Positions 11,089 to 21,354 of a DNA stretch of 64,000 bases are shown here, piece by piece (position 1 is the first letter of the stretch; each line of letters begins with the position of its first letter). The stretch is from the NCBI RefSeq assembly GCF_028640845.1, contig NC_080542.1, forward strand, positions 131,462,580-131,526,579, given 5' to 3'. The position numbers and the translations under genes were made by a program. The stretch is from Ahaetulla prasina (Eukaryota; Chordata; Lepidosauria; Squamata; Colubridae). The notes beneath the pieces are model-generated. The model worked only from the letters and a program-made list of their open reading frames with translations. It was not told where the DNA came from and ran no database searches.

Positions 11089-11142
11089 TCAAATAAATAA
11101 ATAAATAAATAAATAAATAGTTAGTTAGTTAGTTAGTTCATG
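11089..11142 (+). repeat. AAAT then AGTT microsatellite
   Basis: Seven or more AAAT units followed by five AGTT units. Confidence 0.95.
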
Positions 11143-11399
11143 CTCCTACTTAAGAGTATATGGTCAATTTAATTTAAATGTTGTTTATCCAGCAATTTAA
11201 AAACTTGTCTTTTAGATGGTATGAAAAATATATTTGCTATGAATATTCAAATAACCTTTTAAGAACTATGTTAGTCTGTCACTTTTTTGTTCATGTCTCA
11301 AAGCCATATTTTCTCATTATCCTAAGATGCTACCATAGTATACTTTTAACTTTAGTATTCCAGTGTGTAATTCCAATCTGTCAAACTATTTACTAATTG

Positions 11400-11617
11400 T
11401 TCCCATCACCCATCTCCTTCCACTTATGACTGTATGACTGTAACTTATTTGCTTGTATCCTTATGATTTATATTGATATTGATTGTTTCCTGATTGCTTA
11501 TTTGTACTCTATGACTATCATTAAGTGTTGTACCTTAAGATTCTTGATGAACGTATCTTTTCTTTTATGCACCAAGACAAATTCCCTGTGTGTCCAATCA
11601 CACTTGGCCAATAAAAA
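11400..11617 (+). mobile_element. CR1/L3-like LINE 3' end
   Basis: Contains TATGACTATCATTAAGTGTT and CACTTGGCCAATAAAAAAAT just before a pentanucleotide array. The reverse complement of the same sequence is at 50830-51085. Snake CR1/L3 LINEs are known to carry and seed such pentanucleotide tails. The exact 5' end is not clear. Confidence 0.6.
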
Positions 11618-11700
11618 AATCTATCCTATCCTATCCTATCCTATCCTATCCTATCCTATCCTATCCTATCCTATCCTATCCTATCCCATCCCATTTCATT
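11618..11700 (+). repeat. TATCC pentanucleotide array
   Basis: About 14 TATCC units decaying to CATCC and CATTCCATTC. It forms the 3' tail of the LINE end just upstream. Confidence 0.97.
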
Positions 11701-11740
11701 CCATTCTAATGTATTTATCTCACTAGAGAATGAGAGGGTA

Positions 11741-12053
11741 AAGTTAAAGGTTTCCCCTGTCCAATCATGTCTGACTCTAGGGAGAGGTAGTCATCTCAAT
11801 TTCTTAGCTGAGAGACTCAGTGTTGTCTGAAGACAGTTCTGTGGTCATGTGGCTGAGGTTCACGGAACGCTATTATCTACCCACCAAAGTGGTATCTATT
11901 TATTTACCCACATATGGATGCTTTCAAACTGTTAGGTGGGCAGGAGTTGGGACAAGTAACAAGAGTTCATCCCATTGAGTAGAGTTGAGGTCTTGAATGC
12001 GGACTGTCAGTTTTCCAACTAACAAGCTCAGCATCTCTATCCGTTGAGCCATT
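11741..12053 (-). mobile_element. Sauria-type SINE, divergent
   Basis: On the plus strand it reads from the 3' end (GTAAAGTTAAAGGTTTCCCC) through TGTGGTCATGTGGCTGAGG and GTTGGGACAAGTAAC to the tRNA-like head CATCTCTATCCGTTGAGCCA. The order matches 35627-35968 and, reversed, 63504-63838. The 3' part of this family is BovB-derived by established knowledge. Confidence 0.8.
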
Positions 12054-12850
12054 TAATTTATTTATTAGATTTTTATCTTGCCTTTATTATTTTATATAAT
12101 GCTTGCTGAAGTGGAAGAGAAGAAAAAACATTTGTCATCACACTATGCACAGTATATTGACATAACTATGTCCCTCTGATTGTCATATGTTGGGAGGTAT
12201 ATAAATGTTTATTTGGTTTATTCCCGATGTCTGTTGTCTCTATGACACCTTCCAATAGAGAAGCCGGGAGCTGTCTTTCTCTGTTTCATCAACTTGGTAA
12301 TTTATCCTGAAATATTTTTTTTTAAAGATAAGATTCAATTTATCTTAAGAAAAATCTGAATTACTGGCACCACTTTAATTACAAGGTAAATAATCTTTGT
12401 AATTAGAGATCAGTTTATTTTCTTTAGTGATACTATTATGGCAGATAGAATTACAATAGAGGCATGTTTGCACAGTAGCTGAAAGCTCATCTTTAGAGGT
12501 GCAGTTTGTTCTTTTTTGTAAAAAATGAAGCAGACTGATGTAGATTCTTATATTTCTGCCAAGGAAAACAAAGAATAAAAAAACACATGACGTTGTATGA
12601 GAAGTATCTACAGAGATTTTTTTAAAAATCTCATCCCATGTATCTCTACTACATGGTCAAATTTAAGCAAAAAAAAAAGTAATTAAATAAATTGAATTAT
12701 TTGTAATAAAGTGGACAATATATTTCACTTCAGGAGAAGATGGACTCTGCATCTATTTTATCAATGTTCTACTAGATTCAGGGTTAGGAGTTATTACCCC
12801 TTATTGTGGATGAGTTTAGACTGAGAAACATTTAAGCTACATCTGGTCTT
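12054..12850. other. unique noncoding DNA
   Basis: AT-rich, no gene or repeat recognised. Confidence 0.5.
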
Positions 12851-13122
<272 letters not shown>

Positions 13123-13350
13123 GCAATAGCACTAGCACTTAGACTTATATACTACTTCACAGTGCTTTTACAGACCTTTCTAAGTGGTTTTTCAGAATCA
13201 GCCTATTGCCCCCAGCAATCTGGGTCCTCATTTTACTGACCTTGGAAGAATGGAAGGCTGAATCTACCTTGAGCTGGTGAGCTTTGAACTGGCAGTTGGC
13301 AGAATTAGCCTGCAGTTCTGCGTTCTAACCAATGCACAACTATGGCTCAT
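13123..13350 (-). mobile_element. MIR-like tRNA-SINE, nearly complete
   Basis: Includes 3' TAGACTTATATACTACTTCA, central CAGCAATCTGGGTCCTCATT and the tRNA-like head region with GTTCTAACCAATGCACAACT. It is the second SINE of a pair separated by the GATA array. Confidence 0.8.
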
Positions 13351-14009
13351 GCTGCACAAACTGTGGCACTCTGTTCAAAAGAGCTTCTTCTGTTTTTTGC
13401 AAATGCAAATGTTCTTTCTAATCTTGTCTTTGTATAGATGCTTGAGTAACTTACTTAAGACTCTTGTTAACAGGACCTTGAACTGGGTGAAATGATACAT
13501 AAGTGCAACAGATTTTGGGAGGGAAGGGAGAGAAGGGGAGGAAGGAAGGTTTTTGATGCTTCCTGATAGATTTCCATGAGGAAACTAAATGGAAAAGTCA
13601 GCAAGAATTCAGAAGCCTTGTCCTTACTGCTCTTTCTCCCCCTTCCTCTGCTCAGGTAAGGAAATATCTTTGAAACAATGATGCAATAGGTATGGATTGT
13701 CTAATATTCTTTAGTACTCTCTCCATAATTATAAAAACTGTCCCTTTACAGTATTAGCCTTGGTAAACTTGAATCTATAACATTTTATATCCCATTGGCT
13801 ATAAATCAGAGTAATCCCTCCCTCCCTGCCCGTCCTTCCTTGCCCCTCTTCTGAGTTCCTGTTTCTGGAATTAGATAATAGTTTCTAGTTTTGGTTTCAG
13901 TAATTTTAAATTCTTTTTAAAAACAATGCAAGATTTGTTTTGCCTGTACGCTGGTAGTCCAGACTACATGAGCCACAGGGAATTATTAGCAAACTTAGAG
14001 TAACTTTGA
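13351..14009. other. unique noncoding DNA
   Basis: No gene or repeat recognised apart from a short CCCTCC-rich patch near 13816. Confidence 0.45.
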
Positions 14010-14235
14010 TGTTTGTTTCTGTGGATTCCTTCAAATCAGTATTGACTCCTGGTGTTTGCCAGGACAAGTCCTTGCAGTTTTTTTGGTAAAATTTCAGAGA
14101 TGGCTTGTCATTGCTGCCTTCCTAGAGCTGAAACTATAGGATTGGCCTGAGTGCAACCAATCAGGTTAAGGTAGGACAAGGACTTAAGGTCTCCAAGTTT
14201 CTAGTCTTGTGCTTTCACCACTAAACTGACTTTGA
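14010..14235 (-). mobile_element. tRNA-derived SINE (same family as 1125)
   Basis: Plus-strand order is CAGGACAAGTCCTTGCAG, ATGGCTTGTCATTGCTGCCT, CTAGAGCTGAAACTATAGG, then the head TTTCACCACTAAACTGACTT. Reverse complemented, this follows the 21105-21330 copy. Confidence 0.6.
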
Positions 14236-14255
14236 TAACTCATGTGGATGGCATA

Positions 14256-14370
14256 CATATATTCATTCATACATAGATACATACATACGTGTGTATGTAT
14301 ATGTATATGAATATGTATATATATTGTTTAGATGCAAGCATGCACATACATACATATACAAACGTATAAA
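14256..14370 (+). repeat. imperfect ATAC / TATG microsatellite
   Basis: Mixed ATAC, GTAT and TATA units with an inverted-repeat character. Confidence 0.9.
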
Positions 14371-15830
14371 TAAATATGCAGGATGGGGAAAATTTAAGAA
14401 TTCTTAAGAAGCAGAAGGATGAATGTTCAAAGGAATAGAGAAGGAATAAAAATAAAATAAACCATATAACTTGCTTTTGCAGTCTAGTGGAAAAAGGATA
14501 GGTAAGAACAAATTTATACATAAAACATTTAGAAATGACCATTCCAGTAACCAGATAGAGCATTACTGGGTTTATATTAAGATGCAATTTTTGAAAATGA
14601 AAAAGTATAACCTAGAATAAAATGATGTATTCTGGCAGAGGTCAGGTCAAAGATCAAAAAATTAAAGTCTTCTTCAAATAAGAAGAATCAGGAATAAAAA
14701 CTTGCAAAAAAAAAGGGGGGGAAGTAAAAGAACATTACAGGAACTTTCTAAAAAGTTTACCTTTAATAATATTAAGACCAACAACAATAATGAAAAAAAA
14801 ATTCTTTGAATTCTCCACTTGGAAGGCCATGTGGATGAAAGAAAAAAGAAGAAAGAAAAATTCAGATGTTTGAGGTTGGCCATCAACATCTAAACAAAAG
14901 ATTGCCCTTCTGCATAACTCACCTGTTGATAATTTTCCCTCCACCATATTTTTTTTTGTTCTCAATTATAAGACTTTCAAAATGAGCACATAAATATTAA
15001 CAGTTAGAAGTTTTTTTTTGTAAATAAGCATCATTTTTGTTTGATGAATAAATTGACACGATCCTATAATTAGGCTGAAGAAATAGAGGAATTCATTGCT
15101 TTTTGCTTCTTGTAGAGAAATAAAAAGTTTATCTCAAATTACAGTTTGTAATTTGATTTAATCTTTTAAAACTATATTGCTTGTCTTTTCTTTATACTCA
15201 GCAAGTCTTCCATTGTCCAATGGAACTGATCTTTTTTGCCTCAACGGTAATCACGAAGGAAATATGAAGACTTGAAATAAGTCTGGCTGAAGGCGTAATT
15301 CCATCTTTCCTTTCCAAGTTCCTTTCTGGGTTTTTTTTTTAATAGAAGATTAAGAGAGAAGAATGATCGTATTGAAGACAGATGACAGAACTCAATTATA
15401 CTTCGGAATGGTTTAGCATTTAGCTGTTTCTCAAGAGGGATATTAACATTTTACCTTGGCATACGTTCTTCCTCTTTCTCCTCCAGTTCGGAAAATCCGA
15501 ATAAGGTGAATGATTAAAGATTGCATTTATCAGCAAAGAGAAGACAAGCTTTACATTCTGATCAGCTGCTTTTTGAAATTCCAGCGGAGGTTATCCATCT
15601 GTAGGTATTTGCTTAACCAGGTCAACTAGCTTCTTGATTCTGAATGAATAACTGACCTCTCTCAACACTCATTTTCTCCCTTCTGAAAATTACCTTAGGT
15701 ATTTCTGGGTTGCAGGAAGAAATTTGTTGATTTGCCCTCTGCTTCCTTACAAGCAACTTTGCTTGCTTTGGTCAGACTTCCTTGCTACTATTTGCTTATG
15801 ATTTGGAACATGTCTTAATAGTTAAAATCT
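14371..15830. other. unique noncoding DNA
   Basis: AT-rich with several A runs. I see no coding frame with a known domain and no element ends. Confidence 0.5.
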
Positions 15831-15835
15831 ACCAG

Positions 15836-15913
15836 GAATGAATGAATGAATGAATGAATGAATGAATGAACGAACGAACGAACACTTCCCCTCCCAGGAA
15901 TGAATGAATGAAT
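15836..15913 (+). repeat. GAAT/GAAC microsatellite with partial duplication
   Basis: GAAT units grade into GAAC units. After a short spacer, CCCAGGAATGAATGAATGAA restarts the array, suggesting slippage or local duplication of the CCAGGAATGAATG segment. Confidence 0.9.
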
Positions 15914-16299
15914 ATAATGTGCTAAAGCACTGATTTATTAAAACTTGCATAATTTGGGCTCTGCAAATGACAGAAACCACATTTTCTTCTATTTTATCTC
16001 CCGACAGAGTTATAAGTAAGTGAATGTGTATGAAAGCATTCAGCACACATATGCAAGCATGAGAAGCTGGATCTTAAGCCCACCTAAAAATAGTTTTCTA
16101 GGAGCATTAATTCCAGTTATTTATTGCTATTTTCTAAATGTATGGAAATCCTTTGTAACTGAGCAAAGATGTTCAAATGTTCAACTGAAGGTCTTAATTC
16201 AGTAAATAGCCGGGTGAACATACCGATTTTGTTTTATTTTCTCCATCATCTGCCAATATTCCCTAGAAGTCCTAAGCAGAGGTATACTTTCAGTGAAAG
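15914..16299. other. unique noncoding DNA
   Basis: No gene or repeat recognised. Confidence 0.4.
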
Positions 16300-16515
16300 T
16301 ATAGCTCTTGGTATGATTTTTGTATGTGTGTTTCTCTCCAAATCACACCCAAAAGTCCCTGCAATTTTCTGGAAGAGTTTTTCAGAAATGGTTTGCCTTA
16401 GTCTGCTTTTTAGAAAAAGTTATTGGTTCAAATTAATCCAGATGGCTTTGTGCATAAGGCAGAACTAGAACTCATGGTTTTTCAGTTCCTAAACTGACCA
16501 TTACACTAAACTGGG
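16300..16515 (-). mobile_element. divergent tRNA-derived SINE
   Basis: Reverse-strand order CTGCAATTTTCTGGAAGAG, AGAAATGGTTTGCCTTAGTC, AGGCAGAACTAGAACTCATG, ACCATTACACTAAACTGGG matches the inverse of the 21105 copy. The middle has diverged. Confidence 0.45.
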
Positions 16516-16650
16516 TCTCTCAGTATGTTCCAGGATCCTAACAAAATAGGACACTACACTGTGCAGAGAGCCAAGTTTACATTCAAAGCAAATACAGCTG
16601 CTGTTCAGACTAGTATGTTGACTATGTTCTTTGCATTGAATTATTTCAAT

Positions 16651-16922
16651 GAGCCACGGTGGCACCGTGGTTAGAGTGCAGTACTGCAGGCTATTTCTGC
16701 TGATCACTGGCAAACAGCAGTTTGGCAGATGAAATTTCACCAGGCTCAAGGTTGACTCAGTCTTCCATCCTTTCAAGATCAGTAAAATGAGGATCCAGAT
16801 TGTTGGGGGCAATATGCTGACTCTAAACCACTTAGGCTGTAAAGCGGTATGTAAGTCTACATACAGCGGTATGTAAGTTACATAAAGCGGTATGTAAGTC
16901 TAAGGGCTATTGCTGTTGCCAT
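16651..16922 (+). mobile_element. MIR-like tRNA-SINE with triplicated 3' tail
   Basis: Head GAGCCACGGTGGCACCGTGG and TTAGAGTGCAGTACTGCAGG; core AAAATGAGGATCCAGATTGT and GGGGGCAATATGCTGACTC; L2-like 3' end. The tail motif AGCGGTATGTAAGT occurs three times (about 16841-16900) instead of once, then CTATTGCTGTTGCC ends the element. Confidence 0.85.
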
Positions 16923-17118
16923 TTGTAAAAGTAGTAAAGGTGGAATACAAATTAAATGAATGAATGAATAAGTAAATAATGTACAACATTTGGAATGCTG
17001 GTGGTGACTCCATTCTCTACCTTGCTTGATGTGCTCTGGCCATTGGACAGGGCTGCAGCTGTGGTGTGTTTCTCTACATGTGCTTATATGTTTATTTGGA
17101 GACAGAAGTATATAGCAG

Positions 17119-17611
17119 CAGGGGTGAAAACCAGCAGGTTCTGACAGGTTCTGGAGAACTGCTAGTGAAAATTTTGAGTATTTTGGAGAACCAGCAAATA
17201 CCACTTCTGGCTGGCCCCAGAGTTTTGTTTTTGTTTTTTATTATTATTTGCATTTATATCCCGCCCTTCTCCGAAGACTCAGGGCGGCTTACACTATGTT
17301 AAGCAATAGTCTTCATCCATTTGTATATTATATACAAAGTCAACTTTTATTGCCCCCAACAATCTGGGTCCTCATTTTACCTACCTTATAAAGGATGGAA
17401 GGCTGAATAAACCTTGGGCCTGGTGGGGCTTGAACCTGCAGTAATTGCAAGCAGCTGTGTTAATAACAGACTGTATTAGCAGTCTGAGCCACCAGAGAGG
17501 GGTGGGGATGGGGATTTTGCAATATCCTTTCCCTGCCATGCCCACCAAGCCACACCGTACCCACCAAGCCATGCCCACAGAATCGGTAAAATTTTTTGGA
17601 TTTCACCACTG
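17119..17611 (+). mobile_element. hAT-type MITE (family 1) split by a SINE
   Basis: Left end CAGGGGTGAAAACCAGCAGG, right end TTGGATTTCACCACTG. A perfect 8-bp duplication, TATAGCAG, lies at 17111-17118 and 17612-17619. The interior matches family 1 except that a minus-strand SINE occupies about 17225-17497. Without it the element would be about 220 bp. Confidence 0.88.
17225..17497 (-). mobile_element. tRNA-SINE with L2-like 3' end, inside a MITE
   Basis: Plus-strand order: ATATCCCGCCCTTCTCCGAA (L2-like end), CAATCTGGGTCCTCATTTTA (core), GGCTTGAACCTGCAG (B-box region), CTGAGCCACC (tRNA head). CCAGAG flanks both sides and fits a short target duplication. It is younger than the surrounding MITE. 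Confidence 0.8.
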
Positions 17612-17715
17612 TATAGCAGAATAGCAGTATTGGAAAGGACCATGGAAGTCTTTGAGTCCTGCTCAGGACTCTTACATTTTTTTTTGTTATTGTTTTATTA
17701 TAATTAGCTGTAAGG

Positions 17716-19579
17716 GTTTCCTTTTGGACTTGTATTTTGGAACTCTTTACCACATTATGGTGTAACATTATGGTGTAACAATTCATTGGACAGAAATATA
17801 GAACTTGTTTTCTTTCAGAATTTTCTCCCTTCAGAATGACTTTCTCTGGGGTCAAACCAGGGGTGACAGTAGGGGTTGGGGTATCAAAAAGGTCAAAGCT
17901 CTGCCTTTCTTATATGTATTGGGAAGCATATAAAATTAAATTAAAGGGTGGGATTTAGATTGCATGGTAGTGGCTGCCATGCTAACCTCCCCCCCTCTCC
18001 ACACCCTGTGTGATAAAATTCAATGCAGAGAAAAGTAAAGTCTTACACTTACGCAAGAAAAACCAAAAGTAAAACATATAGACTGGGTGAAACCAGGCTT
18101 AACAGCAGTAACTGTGAGAGGGATCTTGGAGTCTTAGTGTACAACCAATTAAATGTGAGTCAGCAGTGTGCAGCAGCAGCCAATGCAATCCTAACAGAGG
18201 GATACAATCAAGAGGTACTAATACCACTTTATAAAGCCTTAGTAGGACCACGCCTAGAATATTGTATCCATTTTTGGTCATCACACTATAAAAAAGATGT
18301 TGAGACTCTAGAAAAAGTGCAGAGGAGAGCAACCAAGATGATTAGGAATGACTGGAAGCTAAACCATACAATGAATGGTTGCAAGTACTTGGGATAGCTC
18401 ATCTAGTGAAGAGAAGGACTAGGGGAGACATAATAGCAGTATTGAAATATTTGAGAGGCTGCCACAGAGAGGAGGGGGTCAAGCTATTTTTCTAAAAACC
18501 CCGAAGGCCAGACAAGGAATAATGGATGGAAATTGATCAAGGAAAGATTCAACCTAGAAATAAGAAGAAATTTTCTGGCATTGAGAGAAATCAACCAGAA
18601 GCCTTCAGAAGTTGTGGGAGCGTCATCACTGGAAGCTTTCAAGAAGAGACTGGAGTGCTATTTATTGGGGATGGTGTAGGATCTTTTGCTTGGGTGATGG
18701 ATTGGACAAGAAGACCTACAAGGTCCTTTACAACTCTATTAATCTGTTAATGGTATGTTGGAATGAAAAGACAGGGAGAAGAACGGCAGCCAGGGAAACA
18801 GAATAAAGAATTGTGGGAATAATAATAATAATAATAATGCAGAATTCTCATCATTGGTTTTATCTAGTATTTTCTTGCATATATTCTTGTCTGGAATTGT
18901 GCTATTTCTTTTTTCTTTTTTTACCATTAGGCTGTATACTACTAGAGTTTCAAGCTGGCTAGGGAATTCTGGGACTTGAAGTCCCCACATCTTAAAATTG
19001 CTATTGAAAAATACTATATTAAAGAACAACCCTCTGTAATAAGATTTCAGATGCTGCTAAAGTTCACAGAAATACTGGAGGTAGGATGTGTCAGTTTTTT
19101 TGTTTTATAGAAACTTTTTCCTTTACTAAAGTCAGTCTTAATTTAACCAGCTGCCAATCATCCACATATTTTCAATAAAATGTAAACATAAGATGTAGAA
19201 GTAAAAGTAGTAAAAATATTACCAGACACCGGAGGAAAAACCTGTATCATATTTCGTATGCAGAAAAGTGGCTATCATTACAATCAGCCAAGTAATTAAT
19301 CCATATTTATGCTTTATTTATCTAGTTACATTCCATATTACGAAAGATAATAAACCGAATACCTGGTGAAATAGCCTCATGAAATCCATAGAGGAAGTGG
19401 GGATGAAATTGCAATATTCCTTGATGGCTCAAATTTTCTTAATAATATCTGATTTCTTGAATGTTGTGGATTTATGAACATATGGGCTGATATTATTTTA
19501 ACTGACTGAATCCAGAAAATAATTATGTATCATTATATCATAGGATTTAAGCACACAAAGAAACACATACTAGAAGAAG
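17716..19579 (+). repeat. 1.86-kb direct duplication, copy 1
   Basis: This block is repeated at 24706-26572 with about seven substitutions and a few small indels by eye, including ten extra bases around AGATCAAGTGAGG in copy 2. It carries unique sequence, the CR1 3' end at 18016-18746, an AAT run and more unique DNA to CATACTAGAAGAA. The left edge in copy 2 coincides with the end of an LTR-like element. Confidence 0.9.
18016..18746 (+). mobile_element. CR1 LINE 3' end (subtype A)
   Basis: Broken frames encode CR1 reverse transcriptase C-terminal motifs: CERDLGVLV, LEYCIHFWS, KDVETLEKVQRRATKMI. The end is GATTGGACAAGAAGACCTAC and AAGGTCCTTTACAACTCTAT, the CR1 3' signature. It is 5' truncated, with several stops and frameshifts, so it makes no protein. 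Compared with the 22027 copy it has KVQRRATKMIRND instead of RVQRRATKMIKG and other subtype differences. Confidence 0.88.
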
Positions 19580-19952
19580 AAAATTATTGTTTCAGAGTAT
19601 ATATGGTGATTTGGTGAACTCCACTGGTGCTTGAAATAAACTTTTGGCTGTAGTCCGAAGCATGCTTATCCATACAAAGGGCTAATTAGCCTCAAAGGGG
19701 CATGTAATCAAAGGGAATTATGCCTAAATTTGCAGGTGGTTTGATCTGAAGAATAAAGCTTAATGGCATGGCTATTAAGAAAATATACATAAATGGGAGG
19801 CCCAGAAAGTAATCTAACGTAGGAATTTCAAGGTAAAAAGTAAATGTGAACTTCAACAGAATTTGGGGATTGATCACATTGGTTTTTCATACAGTATAGT
19901 AAAACTAAAAAAGGACCAGTTTAAATGGTGGTGAGGCTCTATCGCCTGTCTT

Positions 19953-19956
<4 letters not shown>
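19580..19956. other. unique noncoding DNA
   Basis: No gene or repeat recognised. Confidence 0.45.

Positions 19957-20030
<74 letters not shown>
19957..20030 (+). repeat. TA dinucleotide tract, left of the PLE
   Basis: About 36 TA units directly abutting the left PLE terminus. Confidence 0.97.
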
Positions 20031-20033
<3 letters not shown>

Positions 20034-20084
20034 GGTCTTTGGTTATTCGGGTTTTCTCCCGCGTAAAATTGGAAGTGTCTTGGC

Positions 20085-20119
20085 GATGTTTCGACGAAGT
20101 CTCATTCATCATCTTCAGG
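20085..20119 (-). ncRNA. hammerhead-like RNA core in the left PLE arm
   Basis: On the minus strand: CTGAAGA, extra T, GATGAA, loop TGAGAC, TTCGTC, GAAA, then CATC. The two hexamers pair fully, with one U-G wobble. CUGANGA and GAAA around a hairpin are hammerhead core boxes. The expected cleavage triplet GUC reads AUC here, probably by CpG decay, and one base separates CUGANGA from the hairpin. The right arm (20734-20760) keeps the first box and hairpin but has lost the GAAACGTC segment. Confidence 0.45.
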
Positions 20120-20146
20120 CTTCAGCTTCGTGCTTCTGGGAGCAAT

Positions 20147-20672
20147 TGCTAACAACAGAATAATCAGAGAAGCCATCGAGATAGAAAAACGCCCACACAG
20201 CATGAACAAACGAGATAATACCTCCCGCCTAAAAGCCATTTGGAAACTCGCCCTTATTGACAAAAGAGTCCCTAACACGAGGAATGATACCAAACCCACA
20301 CTCACGAGGTCCACACAGGATGTCACCACCACACATCCACCCAGAAAGCAGACCCAAACCCACACTGATCATGAAGCACGACCAAGGACCAGAAGCCAGA
20401 CCGCAGCTGCAACATTAGCCATATCAGACCCCTCCAATCCATACATACAGCAGACAGACACCCACTATGAAGATGTAGCACAACCACAAACACAAAGCCA
20501 AACAACAGCAATGCAGCTCACCAGCTCAAATCCCCCAGCAACTCAGACTAATCTGAGCACAACCAAGCCCCCACCCAAACAGGACACACCCTCAACCAAT
20601 CAGAGCACAAAAAACCCCCATCCAATCAGAGCACAGCCAAGCTCCCACCCAATCAGTTCAAACACCCACTAG
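20147..20672 (+). pseudogene. C-terminal tail of a Penelope-like ORF
   Basis: The frame open from 20130 translates to REAIEIEKRPHSMNKRDNTS soon after its start, then a long Thr/Pro/Gln-rich disordered tail ending at 20672. The REA-EI-KRP-NKRD pattern is what follows the GIY-YIG nuclease in PLE proteins. The nuclease core and the reverse transcriptase upstream are missing. The first nine residues come from the inverted repeat, so the apparent ATG at 20130 is not a real start. It cannot act alone. Confidence 0.5.
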
Positions 20673-20690
20673 CAGTTAAAAAGGAAGAAA
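20594..20690 (+). promoter_or_regulatory. three CCAATCAG boxes and a TATA-like motif upstream of the right PLE arm
   Basis: CCAATCAG occurs at 20596, 20622 and 20649, spaced 26-27 bp, the first two within CCAATCAGAGCAC. A TTAAAAAG stretch follows near 20676, just before the right arm. The layout resembles a polymerase II promoter but could be a short minisatellite. Confidence 0.4.
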
Positions 20691-20804
20691 CAGCTGCAAT
20701 CACACATTGCTCCCAGAAGCACGAAGCTGAAGCCTGAAGATGACGAATGAGACTTCGTCGCCAAGACACTTCAATTTTACGGGAGAAAACCCGAATACCA
20801 GACC

Positions 20805-20808
<4 letters not shown>

Positions 20809-20870
<62 letters not shown>

Positions 20871-20884
20871 CTATCGTACTCAAC

Positions 20885-20974
<90 letters not shown>

Positions 20975-20992
20975 TAGAGTACGACGATAATA
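20809..20992. repeat. TA tracts with flanking inverted repeat
   Basis: TA runs at about 20811-20868 and 20890-20968. The second is bracketed by ATCTATCGTACTC and GAGTACGACGATA, which are inverted copies with a 3-base difference, so the block can fold into one long hairpin. Confidence 0.9.
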
Positions 20993-21095
20993 TATATAAG
21001 TATAAGCATGAATTGAACACATAAAATGAATACAATTAAAGAGAACATTAGGACAGGGGCTGCAGGCACGCCGGTGCTCTTAACTTTTTTAGTTC
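20993..21095 (-). mobile_element. Rex1/Babar-like LINE 3' UTR fragment
   Basis: AAGTATAAGCATGAATTGAA, AACATTAGGACAGGGGC and GCACGCCGGTGCTCTTA are the reverse complement of the tail at 10840-10960. The adjacent TA tract may have grown from the TATATATA in this UTR. Confidence 0.65.
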
Positions 21096-21104
21096 AGACA
21101 GTTC

Positions 21105-21330
21105 AGACAGTTTGGTGTAATGGTCAAGGTCAGAAATTGGGAGACTTTGAGTTCTACTCCTGCTTTAGGCACAAAACTAGGGGACAATGGGCCAGTTACT
21201 CACTCTCAGCCCTAGGAAGGAGGCAATGACAAACCATTTCCAAAATCTTGCCAAGAAAACCTGGAGGAACCTTCTATCCCAGAACTACCACTGATTCAAA
21301 GACACCCTCCCCCCATTCCTGTCACATATG
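21105..21330 (+). mobile_element. tRNA-derived SINE
   Basis: Head GTTTGGTGTAATGGTCAAGG with an A-box-like core, TTGAGTTCTACTCC as B-box region, then GGGCCAGTTACTCACTCTCA and CTTGCCAAGAAAACCTGGAG. It is the best preserved copy of this family here. Confidence 0.75.
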
Positions 21331-21354
21331 ACTGTAAACAGGAAGCATCCTATT

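Larger units (their letters stand above)
20032..20808 (+). mobile_element. Penelope-like element remnant with inverted terminal repeats
   Basis: The left arm (20032-20146) and right arm (20706-20808) are inverted copies of about 110 bp, from GTAGGTCTTTGG / CCAGACCTACA inward to GGGAGCAAT / ATTGCTCCC. Between them is the C-terminal tail of a PLE protein. PLEs are known to carry pseudo-LTRs in direct or inverted arrangement. The reverse transcriptase and most of the GIY-YIG nuclease are absent. TA tracts abut both ends. Confidence 0.65.

Noticed and set aside
11618..11700. CRISPR-like or regulatory array
   Set aside because: The 5-base unit has no spacers and is a LINE tail microsatellite.
19925..21022. 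Tyr/Ile-repeat open frames
   Set aside because: They are translations of TA tracts.
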